Origin: Alternaria dauci
Taxonomy: Eukaryota; Ascomycota; Dothideomycetes; Pleosporales; Pleosporaceae
Reading direction: 5' to 3'
NCBI RefSeq assembly: GCF_042100115.1
Contig: NC_091281.1
Coordinates: 868,001-932,000 of the forward strand
Length of the DNA: 64,000 nucleotides
Shown here: positions 44,275-55,187 of the stretch, piece after piece
Layout of the letters: every line of letters starts with the position of its first letter
Position numbering within the stretch: the first letter of the stretch is position 1
Program-made: the position numbers and the translations under genes
The notes under the pieces: generated by a model
Told to the model about the DNA's origin: nothing
The model's database searches: none
Seen by the model: the letters and a program-made list of their open reading frames with translations, nothing else

Positions 44275-44513
44275 TCAGAAACGGCTCAAGGGATACTTTT
44301 GCATATCGTCGAAGTCGGAGAGGGTGAGTTTGCGTAGCTGCACGTTGATCACAGGAGATATCATGAAGCAGTTGTCGAGGTAGGCATGGAGGCCCGCCAT
44401 TATTTGTTCATTGTCCAGTCCACCGTTATCTTCGGTGTACTGTTACTATTCTCGCGCTGCGTGTAGAAACGCAGTCTATCTCATCCATGTCGCACTCTTA
44501 CATAGGGTATCAT
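44275..44513 (-). CDS. Candidate small spliced gene, 58 residues (hypothetical)
   Basis: I read exon 1 as 44513..44502 (MIPY), a 62 bp intron with donor GTAAGA and acceptor AGTAACAG, and exon 2 as 44439..44275. The 58-residue product has a balanced, protein-like composition (YTEDNGGLDNEQIMAGLHAY, LRKLTLSDFDDMQKYPLSRF). No domain is recognised and there is no signal peptide. The frame stays open and codon-like over the whole of exon 2, unlike the other frames in this interval. The gene lies 168 bp downstream of, and on the same strand as, S-adenosylhomocysteinase. It could alternatively be one exon of a longer gene running towards 43.7 kb, or chance. Confidence 0.4.
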
Positions 44514-44681
44514 CTTTGGTATTGACCATGGTTGAAGGGTCAAGTGATGATGTGCAAACCAACGCCTTTTGAAACCCCGCCGAGCCCCGGGCTCGATGCT
44601 ATGCCGTTGAAGACAAAGAACTTTTTGAAGTGGTATCATAACGTCGTGTTGAAACTTCCCAAACGCTGTACAGTAAGAAAT

Positions 44682-46572
<1,891 letters not shown>

Positions 46573-48046
46573 TCAGGTATAGTGAGGCACTTGGCCCTTA
46601 TCGCCCTCGGACCCTGCCGCCAGCGGTGAAACGCCGTTATCAATCTTCTTGGGACCAGGCCTCTTGAAATGCGGCTTCAATGGTTCCCAGCTTTCCGCAT
46701 TGTAGCCCTCTTGTATCTTTTGGCACTTTGTGAGACCCCAATCCGTCACGCCAATCATAAGACAGCTCTCGAACATGAACGCCATGCTTCCCTCGCCTAC
46801 CTTGTTGGGTTGCAGATCGACATTGGAGGCTTTCTCATGAGTCGCAGCATCTGGTCCATGTCCGGACATGACATTGTGCAGAGAAGCGCCAGCTGGTTGG
46901 AAGCCTCCACCAGTCTTCGCATCGTACTGGCCACCGATGAGACCCATGAACTCTGACATGGTGTTGCGGTGGTACCATGGTGGCCGGAATGTGTTCTCAG
47001 CCACCAACCACCGCGGTGGGAAGATGACAAAGTCAGCTACTGCTGTGCCAGGCCGATCTGTTGGCGCAGTGAGGACGGTGAATATGGATGGGTCTGGATG
47101 GTCGAACGAGATGGAACCTATCGGGTTGAAGCGTCCAAGATCGTATTTGTACGGATAGTAGAGCCCATGCCATGCGACCACGTCGAAGGGCGTGTGTCTC
47201 TGCTTCGCAGCGTAGAGGTGCCCGGCAAACTTGGCGAGGATGCTCCATTCTGTTTCCGTGTCTTCATCAAAGTCGGCTATCGGCGCTTGAAAGTCTCGCG
47301 CGTTGGCGAGGCAGTTGGAGCCAATAGGTCCCAGCTCAGGAAGTGTAAAGTGGCCCTGGTATAGCTCCAAGATGTAGCCTCGCACAGGACCTTCTGGCAA
47401 CGTGACACGGTACCGAATGCCTCGCGGTATGACGCATATCTCATTGGGACGTACGATGAGGCGACCCAACTCGGTTTGGATGTCAAGCACGCCATGTTGG
47501 GCGACGATCAAGAAGTCGCCGTCAGCCGAGTAGAAGGCCTCATTGGCCTCCATGTCTTTCCCTGCCGCATAGATGAAGTATCCGACACCCGACTTCATTG
47601 TAGGGTCACCAGCACCTGCCACCAGATGTAGTGAGTGCACCCAATCTACGGTCTCGTCGAGATCGAAGGGGTCCCATCGTAGCTGATTTGGGATGTAGTG
47701 TATCTTCTCCCAAGGCTTGTTCTCGGGGTTTGTATTGAATGTTTTCGACTCGCGGGGTTCAAAGTTGCTGTGTCCGCACGAGGGCAGGATGCGGTAGAGC
47801 CATGTTTGCTTGTTTTCGTGACGCGGGGCTGTAAAGGCGGTGCCTGAGAGCTTCTCGGCATAGAGGCCATATGGAGGTTTTTGAGGAGAGTTTGCGCCGA
47901 TTGGAAGCGCGCCCTCTACTGCTTCGGTCCTATGTGTTGTTAGCAGAGATTACTTGGGCAAAGGTCATCTAGCCATACTCATGGTACGAGTTGAAGCCGT
48001 TCTGGTATCGATATTTCTCCTTGAAGGCGAACTGGGTAGACGGCAT
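46573..48046 (-). CDS. hmgA: Homogentisate 1,2-dioxygenase
   Basis: This Fe(II) enzyme opens the aromatic ring of homogentisate to maleylacetoacetate, the central ring-cleavage step of phenylalanine, tyrosine and phenylacetate breakdown. Two exons, 48046..47979 and 47929..46573, give 474 residues. The 49 bp intron (GTATGG...ACACATAG, branch GCTAAC) joins YHE to [13 protein letters not shown]. Family signatures are [44 protein letters not shown] and [20 protein letters not shown]. The metal-site region is [18 protein letters not shown] plus the SGHGPD motif. The protein is full length, with the last residues GQVPHYT. It is divergent from fumarylacetoacetase across a 539 bp shared promoter. Confidence 0.97.
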
Positions 48047-48585
48047 TGTGATGTTGATTTACACAAGGTCAGTCAATCGTGGAGGTGTTACCACGGCTCC
48101 AGTACGCGCACCGAGGTGCTACATGTGTAAATACTCTCACGGATGATGCGGGCATGCAGGGTCGCAGTAGCCGTAACAAGCTTTCGCCCGGCCATAGCGC
48201 AGGCGCGAAACCGCGAGATGGGCGGTAATGGGCGGCTTCACATTCCGTCGTTTGTCGTGTCGCAAGAGCAAAGCGGAAAAGAGATGCGCCATCGAGAGCG
48301 TTCGTGTCGGCTTACCCCACAAGTGGAGAGCGGGTGACCCCTGTATGTTGGCAAGTGACGGAATCTTCCCGCGCCCGCCTGCATCCTTCTTCCGTCACAA
48401 GCCGGGAATGCGTCCCAAGCACCACATTACCCTGACCGCTGAGAATTGCGGCTATGGGACTGGAATTCCGAGCCTGGAATACTCCTTAGTCTCTGTTGAC
48501 CTTGGCCATCACATTCAATTGTCGAGGTGAAGTCATTGCGTTTGAAGACGTTGAGCATTTGTCACTACAACGACATACTACCATC
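48047..48585. promoter_or_regulatory. Shared divergent promoter, homogentisate dioxygenase / fumarylacetoacetase
   Basis: The 539 bp spacer separates start codons of two enzymes acting two steps apart in the same pathway, so co-induction is expected. A CCCCAC core (48315-48320) fits the SYGGRG consensus of the carbon-repressor CreA. A CGG-N16-CCG arrangement (48449-48470) could suit a Zn2Cys6 activator, since aromatic-catabolic regulators of that class are known in related fungi. A GGGCGG pair lies at 48,220-48,235. All of these are short matches that can occur by chance. Confidence 0.5.
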
Positions 48586-49943
48586 ATGGCTTCACTGCGA
48601 TCTTGGTTTAGCATACCTCAAGGGTCGCACTTCTCACTAGCGAACATTCCTTTTGGTGTTGTTTCAACAGCGTCGTCCAAGTCACCGCGCGTCGCAGTCG
48701 CCATCGGAGACCACGCTCTGGACCTCGAAGTCTTTGCCGCAAACAATGGCTTCGCAGGACTCTCAACAATACAGCCGCATCAATCCGTCTTCTCGCAACC
48801 ATCGCTGAACGCCTTCGCAGCACTTGGTCGGCCGATACACTCAGTGGTTCGGAAGTACATCCAAAGTGTCTTCTCTGTGGACACGACATACCCGCATGTC
48901 CTGAAGAATAATGTTGCACTTCAGAAGCAAGCCCTGATACCGTTAAAAGAAATCAAAGCACATTTGCCGTTCAAGATTGGTGACTACACCGACTTTTTCG
49001 CGGGCATGAACCATGCTTACAACTGCGGCGTCATCTTCAGAGGTCCCCAGAACGCGCTGCAACCAAACTACAAGCATATCCCAGTCGGTTACCACGGTCG
49101 AGCATCTTCAGTGGTTCCATCGGGGACTCCCATTCGGCGGCCCAATGGTCAGATACTGCTCGATCCTACTGCAGAGAAAAAGGTGCCTACGTTCAGCCCG
49201 TCTAGGAAGTTGGATATTGAATTAGAACTGGGAGCTTTTGTGTGTGGCTCCAATGAGCAAGGAGTGCCAATACCAATTGAAAAAGCCGAGGAGAGCTTGT
49301 TTGGTGTTGTGCTCATGAATGACTGGTCAGCGAGGGACATCCAAGCATGGGAATACGTGCCTCTGGGGCCTTTCAACGCGAAGAACTTCGGCACCACAAT
49401 CAGTACTTGGGTTGTGCTTGCGGACGCACTGGAACAGTTCAAAACAAAGGGCTTGGAAAACGACTCAGAGGTGCTACCATACTTGAAGGAGAAGAGTGAG
49501 AAGACTGTGTACGATATCAACCTCGAAGTTGACGTCAAGAGTATGTTCACACGCGTACCGCTTTGAGTTTCACGCGCTAATCATCGGCAGCGGCATCCGG
49601 CAACACAACAACGATATCGAAAGTGAATGCACGAAATCTACTGTGGTCGTTCCCACAGATGTTGACGCATCATACGATCACAGGATGCCCTTTTCAACCA
49701 GGCGACTTGTTGGGCTCCGGTACCATCAGCGGTAAGTCCCCAGCTGAGTACGGAAGCTTCTTGGAGCAGAGCAACAATGGTAAAGAGGCTATCGTACTGG
49801 CAGGTGGTGATAAGAGGATGTTCTTAGAGGACGGGGATGAGATCACTATCCGAGGTGTATGTGGTTCGGATGAGGAGGCTTTAGTTGGCTTTGGAGAGTG
49901 TGTTGGCCGCATTGAGCCTGCTTTGAAGCTAAACTATGCCTGA
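48586..49943 (+). CDS. fahA: Fumarylacetoacetase (fumarylacetoacetate hydrolase)
   Basis: This enzyme hydrolyses fumarylacetoacetate to fumarate and acetoacetate, the last step of the homogentisate pathway. Exons 48586..49540 and 49591..49943 are joined over a 50 bp intron (GTATGT...ATCGGCAG), giving 435 residues. The N-terminal SH3-like domain starts SWFSIPQGSHFSLANIPFGV. The catalytic FAH domain contains DYTDFFAGMNHAYNCGVIFR, HIPVGYHGRASSVVPSGTPI and the metal-binding set LDIELELGAFV, GVVLMNDWSARDIQAWEYVP and NARNLLWSFPQMLTHHT. GSGTISGKSPAEYGSFLE completes the active site. An upstream in-frame Met at 48496 exists, but MASLRSWFSIP aligns with the family start. Confidence 0.97.
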
Positions 49944-50925
49944 GCACATCAAAATACTTCAATTTATCCTTTTGACACTTGAGTTGCAGCGTGTGGAGTC
50001 TTCCTAGCCGACCAATGCGATGGAAGAGCACTGCTGCCTTCCGATGCTGGGGCTTCTCTGCCAGGCTCATTTCGAGTCAACACCAAAAATCGATATTGGA
50101 AACCTGTAGATTCTCATCCCGAGGTTTCTGCGAAATGCGCCAGCATTGTCACTTGTGCTGATCCATTGAGGTATCATGCAGAAGGATATATTCCGCTAAC
50201 CACAAGCCTTCCGCATCTCCATAATGTAGCATACATCATAACATGATCCAGATGTGCTGGAGGAACTCACACCTCCACAGAGGGCGCTTCTCAGGTGGTT
50301 TTGAAATTCGAGGCACTCGGTATACTGCATGATCTTAGCATGATCAGCGTTTTCGGGTTTCCACACACTGGGAAGTACCTAGGTACGGACTGAAGAACGG
50401 CTTGTATAATTCTGATAAGCTGTACAACACCAGCACGCAAGCTGGGGACTTTTTCCGCTGCCTTGACTGTTAAATTTCGCTCAAAGCTGCTCCATCGTCC
50501 ACCCAAACTTTGTAGTAGGTAATCACTACCGTGTCCCGAACAAGTTAGCCTATCCACAACGCGTTCCGTCTCCGCACCTTCGCGCTAACAAAAACATCAT
50601 CATTCGCGGCATTGTTCCGCTGCAAACCATGTGAGCTTCTGTGCACAATGACATCTGAGACGGATACCCCGCAGCGACGGAGTTACTTCGTTGAAGCCAT
50701 AGCTTGGATCGCTGATGGCCAGTCAAACGGAAGCTAATCATGCTGAGCCTAGTCGTGAGGCGCCGCGTCAGACTAGGAACTTTTCCTCTCAAGATAAAGC
50801 GCATGGCATCGGAGGGATCATGCTCCTATAAGTGCTTACGAGGGCTAGAGCTCCTTCCTGGGTTACGAGCTTTATCCTCTTACTCTTCTCATGTCTTGCC
50901 ATAGACATTAAGCCTCTCCAAGACC
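49944..50925. other. Spacer of 982 bp upstream of the P450
   Basis: 3' flank of fumarylacetoacetase and promoter of the phenylacetate hydroxylase-type P450. It contains a CCTAGGTA motif (50378..50385) and, near the P450, a TATAAG box. No gene is supportable inside it. Confidence 0.5.
50827..50832 (+). promoter_or_regulatory. Putative TATA box of the CYP504-type gene
   Basis: TATAAG lies 93 bases upstream of the ATG at 50926, a normal distance for a TATA-containing inducible fungal promoter. It is a short motif and only position supports it. Confidence 0.35.
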
Positions 50926-52596
50926 ATGACTATCCCTATCTACATCGCTGGTGTCGCCGTCTTGGGGTTCTTCTTATATAAGTTGCTATATGGAACAGAT
51001 ACACCCCATATTAAAGGACTACCGGAAGTTCCGGGTCTTCCTCTTTTCGGAAGCTTGTACGAGCTCGGTACGAACCACGCGAAAGTGGCCCAAGGATGGG
51101 CGAAGAAATATGGCCCCGTCTTCCAGGTGAGGATGGGAAATAGAGTAAGTCGTAGTCTTTGCGGACATGGTACACGCGGAAAGCATTGCTAGTGTTAATA
51201 CAGATATTAAGAGGATCGTATTTGCGAACTCGTTCGACTCCGTCCGTCATCTCTGGATCACAAACCAGTCCGCGATGATCTCCCGACCCATGCTTCACAC
51301 CTTCCACAAAGTTGTCTCTTCCTCCCAGGGCTTTACAATCGGTACTTCGCCATGGGATGAGTCGTGCAAGAATCGTCGCAAGGCCGCTGCTACGGCTCTG
51401 AACCGCCCCGCCGTACAGTCCTACATGCCACTCATAGATCTTGAGTCTACCGTTTCTATAAAAGAATTGCTATACGATAGCAAGGGCGGCGAGATCGATA
51501 TTGATCCGCGAGCATACTGGCAAAGATATGCTTTGAATACAAGTCTGACGCTGAACTATGGATACCGGATAGACGGAAACAAAGATGCGCCTCTGTTGCA
51601 AGAGATTGTAGATGTTGAGCGTGGTGTCGGAAACTTCCGGTCGACGAGCAACAACTGGCAAGACTACGTACCACTTCTGAGACTATTCCCTAGCCAGAGT
51701 AATGAGGCGATCAGCTTCCGAAAGAGGAGAGATGTGTATATGGATCGACTACTTGACACACTGACAGAGAAGATCAAGAATGGGACGGATAAGCCGTGCA
51801 TTACCGGCAATATCATCAAGGATCCAGAAGCGAAATTGAATAGAGGTACATGCAAGCGTCTCGCCTTTTGTCTTGTTTACGCTGACACTTAGTAGCCGAG
51901 ATCAAGTCTATCTGCTTAACCATGGTATCTGCAGGTCTCGACACCGTCCCAGGCAATCTCATCATGGGTATTGCATACCTTGCAACGCCGAAAGGTCAGA
52001 AGATCCAGCAACGCGCTTATGAAGAGATTATGAAAGTCTACCCCAACAACGACGCATGGGAACGCTGTCTCCACGAAGAGAAGATTCCATACATCACTGC
52101 GCTATACAAGGAAATCTTGCGATACTGGACCGTCATTCCTATCTGCTTACCCAGAGTTTCAATCAAGGATATTGAATGGAACGGTGTCAACATTCCAGCA
52201 GGAACAACATTCTATATGAACGCATACGCCGCCGATTATGACGAAGAACACTTCAAGAACCCACAAGAGTTTGATCCGGAGCGCTATTTGGACGTTCCAG
52301 ATGGTGCAGGAACACCACACTATGGATATGGCGCTGGCTCGCGCATGTGCGTTGGTTCGCATCTCGCCAACCGCGAACTTTTCACTGCATTCGTAAGATT
52401 GATCTCATCTTTCGAGTTCACCCCACCGGTGGACCCGCGGGATGAACCTGTCATGGACTGCTTGGAGGCAAATGCTATCCCCACTAGCCTGACAATGGAG
52501 CCCAAATACTTCAAGGTCGGGTTCAAGCCAAGGAACAGGAAGCTACTGGATCAGTGGATCAAGGAGAGTGAAGAGCGAACGAAGGATCTGATGTAG
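50926..52596 (+). CDS. phacA: CYP504-type cytochrome P450, likely phenylacetate 2-hydroxylase
   Basis: Three exons, 50926..51144, 51212..51845 and 51896..52596, give 517 residues, close to the Aspergillus PhacA length. Intron 1 uses GTAAGT and an AAG acceptor, because the nearer CAG would break frame; intron 2 uses GTACAT...AGTAG. An N-terminal membrane anchor (MTIPIYIAGVAVLGFFLYKL) precedes a proline hinge (LPEVPGLPLFG). P450 motifs are the I-helix SAGLDTVPGN, ExxR in KEILR, DPERYL and heme-binding GAGSRMCVGSHLANREL with the cysteine ligand. Segments such as VVSSSQGFTIGTSPWDESCK and RKAAATALNRPAVQSYMP are those of CYP504. The family hydroxylates phenylacetate at C2 on the route to homogentisate. 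The neighbouring homogentisate genes support this, though a 3-hydroxyphenylacetate hydroxylase (CYP504B) cannot be excluded. Confidence 0.88.
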
Positions 52597-52683
52597 ATGC
52601 GTTTTGGACATGTCTATAGTAGTGTGGTTTGAATTCGAATCGTCAAAATGATTTTTTTTTGTCGAGGCAGACCCTAATCGCAC

Positions 52684-54015
52684 TTACACTAACGGCTTGC
52701 ATGAACTCACCTTCATGGGCGGCAACATGCCCAACTTGGCCATATCCTGATATGTTTCAAAAATGCTCTCCATCGTGTCTACGAACCCGTTGAATCCAAA
52801 CCTACGCACCTTGTTCCCTGACAGCGTGCCAAAGTAAGCAGAACTGAAGTCGGCCATTCGCAACATTTGCTTGTCAGCTTCAGGCACATTCACTGTGAGC
52901 TGCCCGTTAGACTGCTCCATCATCTTCTCCCAGGCTTTCCCTATCGCTGTCTCCTCAGCCCATTTGTATAGGGAATACGTCGTTTTCATGACGATTGGAG
53001 GGCCGTAGCCTAATGGGCAGTCTTGACCGCCAGCAAGATGCCTGGTCTCATATTTTGACTCGTCTTCTTCAGGACCGAGAACATCAACGCCGAACCAGCG
53101 CCCAAGCTCGTTCCAGAAACGGTCCCAGCTAAGGAGCCCACCGTCTTGGGCGTTGAAACGTTGGCATTTGGCTGTGTCCTCAAGGACAGCCCATTCACTC
53201 AAGTACCCGGTCATGCGAGCAGTGGAGTGAGTATACTCCGCCTCCCAGCTATGGAAGTCGCCAGGGTATTGGAGGGGCTGTTTTCTGTGTGCTTGGACAG
53301 CGGCGTAAACACCAAATGCGAGGAAAGTGTTCATGGCTGCGTTTTGCACTGCGCCGATGACAGCCACGGGCATGACAATATTCCAGTCTGTCTCAGGATG
53401 CTCCTCGCAGTACTTGAACAGAAGATCTTCTTGGTGGTAGTAGAAGTTTGGTTTGAGGTGTTTGGGCTGGGGGTCAGACTCTACAATTGGTTGGCGTACG
53501 CGTCCAATGTGCACCCCGTAGTTCTTGCCTCCCGTCTGGAGGAGGATACGTTTAGGCTTGAGGCCAGCCTTTGGTAGAGAGGCAAGGAAATTTCTGAAAG
53601 GTGGGACGTTGGCTTCAATCAAGTCTTCTGCTGAGCTGGGGTCCATGTCATCTTTGCCATTTCCAGGGGGTAGATAAGCATAGTAGAAGACGTAATCTGC
53701 TTGAACACCGGCGTCCTTTAGCGACTTGGCGATGTCTTCGCTCTTGGAGCTGAGGTCGATGGAAATGTGCTGGAGCCGGGCTCGCTGCTCGTCGGTGAAG
53801 AATGCAAGAAGCTCTCTGGAGAATGGCTTTCGAGAAAGCGCGTAGATCTTGGACCAGCGATTGGGAGTATCGAGAAGGGCACGGATGGTATTGTATCCTG
53901 AAATGCCAGTGGCTCCGCATACAATGGCCTGCAGATCCTTCACGCTTGCATCAAAGGTAGGCAGATTGCGGTAGATGCCCGAAGTACGGAGAGGCTGATC
54001 CAAAGAGCTAGGCAT
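52684..54015 (-). CDS. PRISE-like atypical short-chain dehydrogenase/reductase
   Basis: A single exon of 443 residues. A Rossmann fold begins IVCGATGISGYNTIRALLD (nucleotide-binding TGxxG), followed by YALSRKPFSRE. The PRISE family (progesterone 5-beta-reductase / iridoid synthase-like enzymes reducing enones) is indicated by RILLQTGGKNYGVHIG and the catalytic-Tyr region NFYYHQEDLLF. WNIVMPVAVIGAVQNAAMN is also typical. In fungi such proteins occur in secondary-metabolite and catabolic clusters with diverse substrates. It ends tail-to-tail with the CYP504 gene, 87 bp apart. Its last codons follow a perfect GTGAGT after LGMLPPMK. The annotated C-terminus (SSCKPLV) may therefore be read-through of an intron. 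Substrate unknown. Confidence 0.83.
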   Translation of the reverse strand: MPSSLDQPLRTSGIYRNLPTFDASVKDLQAIVCGATGISGYNTIRALLDTPNRWSKIYALSRKPFSRELLAFFTDEQRARLQHISIDLSSKSEDIAKSLKDAGVQADYVFYYAYLPPGNGKDDMDPSSAEDLIEANVPPFRNFLASLPKAGLKPKRILLQTGGKNYGVHIGRVRQPIVESDPQPKHLKPNFYYHQEDLLFKYCEEHPETDWNIVMPVAVIGAVQNAAMNTFLAFGVYAAVQAHRKQPLQYPGDFHSWEAEYTHSTARMTGYLSEWAVLEDTAKCQRFNAQDGGLLSWDRFWNELGRWFGVDVLGPEEDESKYETRHLAGGQDCPLGYGPPIVMKTTYSLYKWAEETAIGKAWEKMMEQSNGQLTVNVPEADKQMLRMADFSSAYFGTLSGNKVRRFGFNGFVDTMESIFETYQDMAKLGMLPPMKVSSCKPLV

Positions 54016-55187
54016 GATTGTGCTAGGTTGAAAAGATATTCAGATGGTTGATTGCTGGCTGTTGAAATGGTTGTTTTTTCTTTTCCTCAAGCTGGGTGTC
54101 TATTCCCTCTTATATTAGAGTCGAGAGCGAAACCTGGCGCTTGAAGCCTAGTCTGCTATTGAGATATTGTAGGTATGTGACCTCAGTAACACCGAAGCCG
54201 AACTCGATATTATGCGCTATGCACAAATGTGGTCATCCACCAAACGATGTATCTCGGTGATGAACCCTCGGACTGAACCCATGCTCCACATTGTGATGCA
54301 ACGTGAGTCCGATTCTCCACAGTTTTTGTTTCGATAGACTTTCTGCCAAGCTGTAGAAAAGTCCTAATGCACCTGAATATAGTGGTTAAAAACCATTAGT
54401 TCCCGGACGCCACCCACGTCAACATCCAGATACACATCTTCTGTCGTGATCAACCATAAATTCTAGCCTTGTCTCCAAGCCCCCGCTTGGAGAAACCAGG
54501 TCTTCTGATGTAGTTCATCGTGCGCTAAAGCCCAAGTACACCTAGAGGGGACGTTGAAGGTCTGTCCACTAAGTATAACCGGGTACATTAGACTTGCCAA
54601 GATACTACAGTTATCGTTGTAGATGGTGGGCACTGCATCTCATCAAAAGAAAACACCCTAGACCATGCCAGATTGATCTTAAGGTGCGTCGGCCTACACT
54701 AAGTGGGTTCCGGAGCGGGTATCGATCGGCGGAAGGACCGCCATGTGCAAAGACCAGCTCTTTTCAATTGTCCTCATCTTCTCTTCACGCCCCAGATTTT
54801 TTGTTGTGTTTGTGTTGTGCCTTTCGTACGCCGTCTTGAGGAGACTTGATTTGGTGTTTGGGGTCGGTCGATTTGCAAGCCGATGACGTTACCGTCTTAT
54901 CCTTCCGAGGTTGGGTCAACCTGGCTAGGATCACTAATAAGTTCGTGTCTTGTATCCACGTCGCTCGTTTTATTCCCCCACACTGCAGGACATCTGCCGA
55001 GATTATTGATCTCTTTGCTTGCTGCATGTGAGATGAGTCCGATCCTTTTTCCTCGCTCCAGTTGCATATGTACATTGGTCAGATTTTGGAGGAGTAATCA
55101 TACTCTTTGAGCCCCCGAATCCACTATTGCGTATACTTGTAGGATATTCTAGATATAGTTTAGTCTAGATAAACTTTCTTAGATACC
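54016..55187. other. Intergenic region of 1.17 kb
   Basis: Promoter region of the reductase on the left and 3' flank of the HET gene on the right; the last 150 bases are AT-rich. Frames are short and without motifs. Confidence 0.5.
54109..54116 (-). promoter_or_regulatory. Putative TATA box of the PRISE-like reductase
   Basis: AATATAAG on the minus strand lies about 94 bases upstream of the ATG at 54015. This is nearly the same spacing as the TATA box of the facing P450 gene. Confidence 0.35.
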
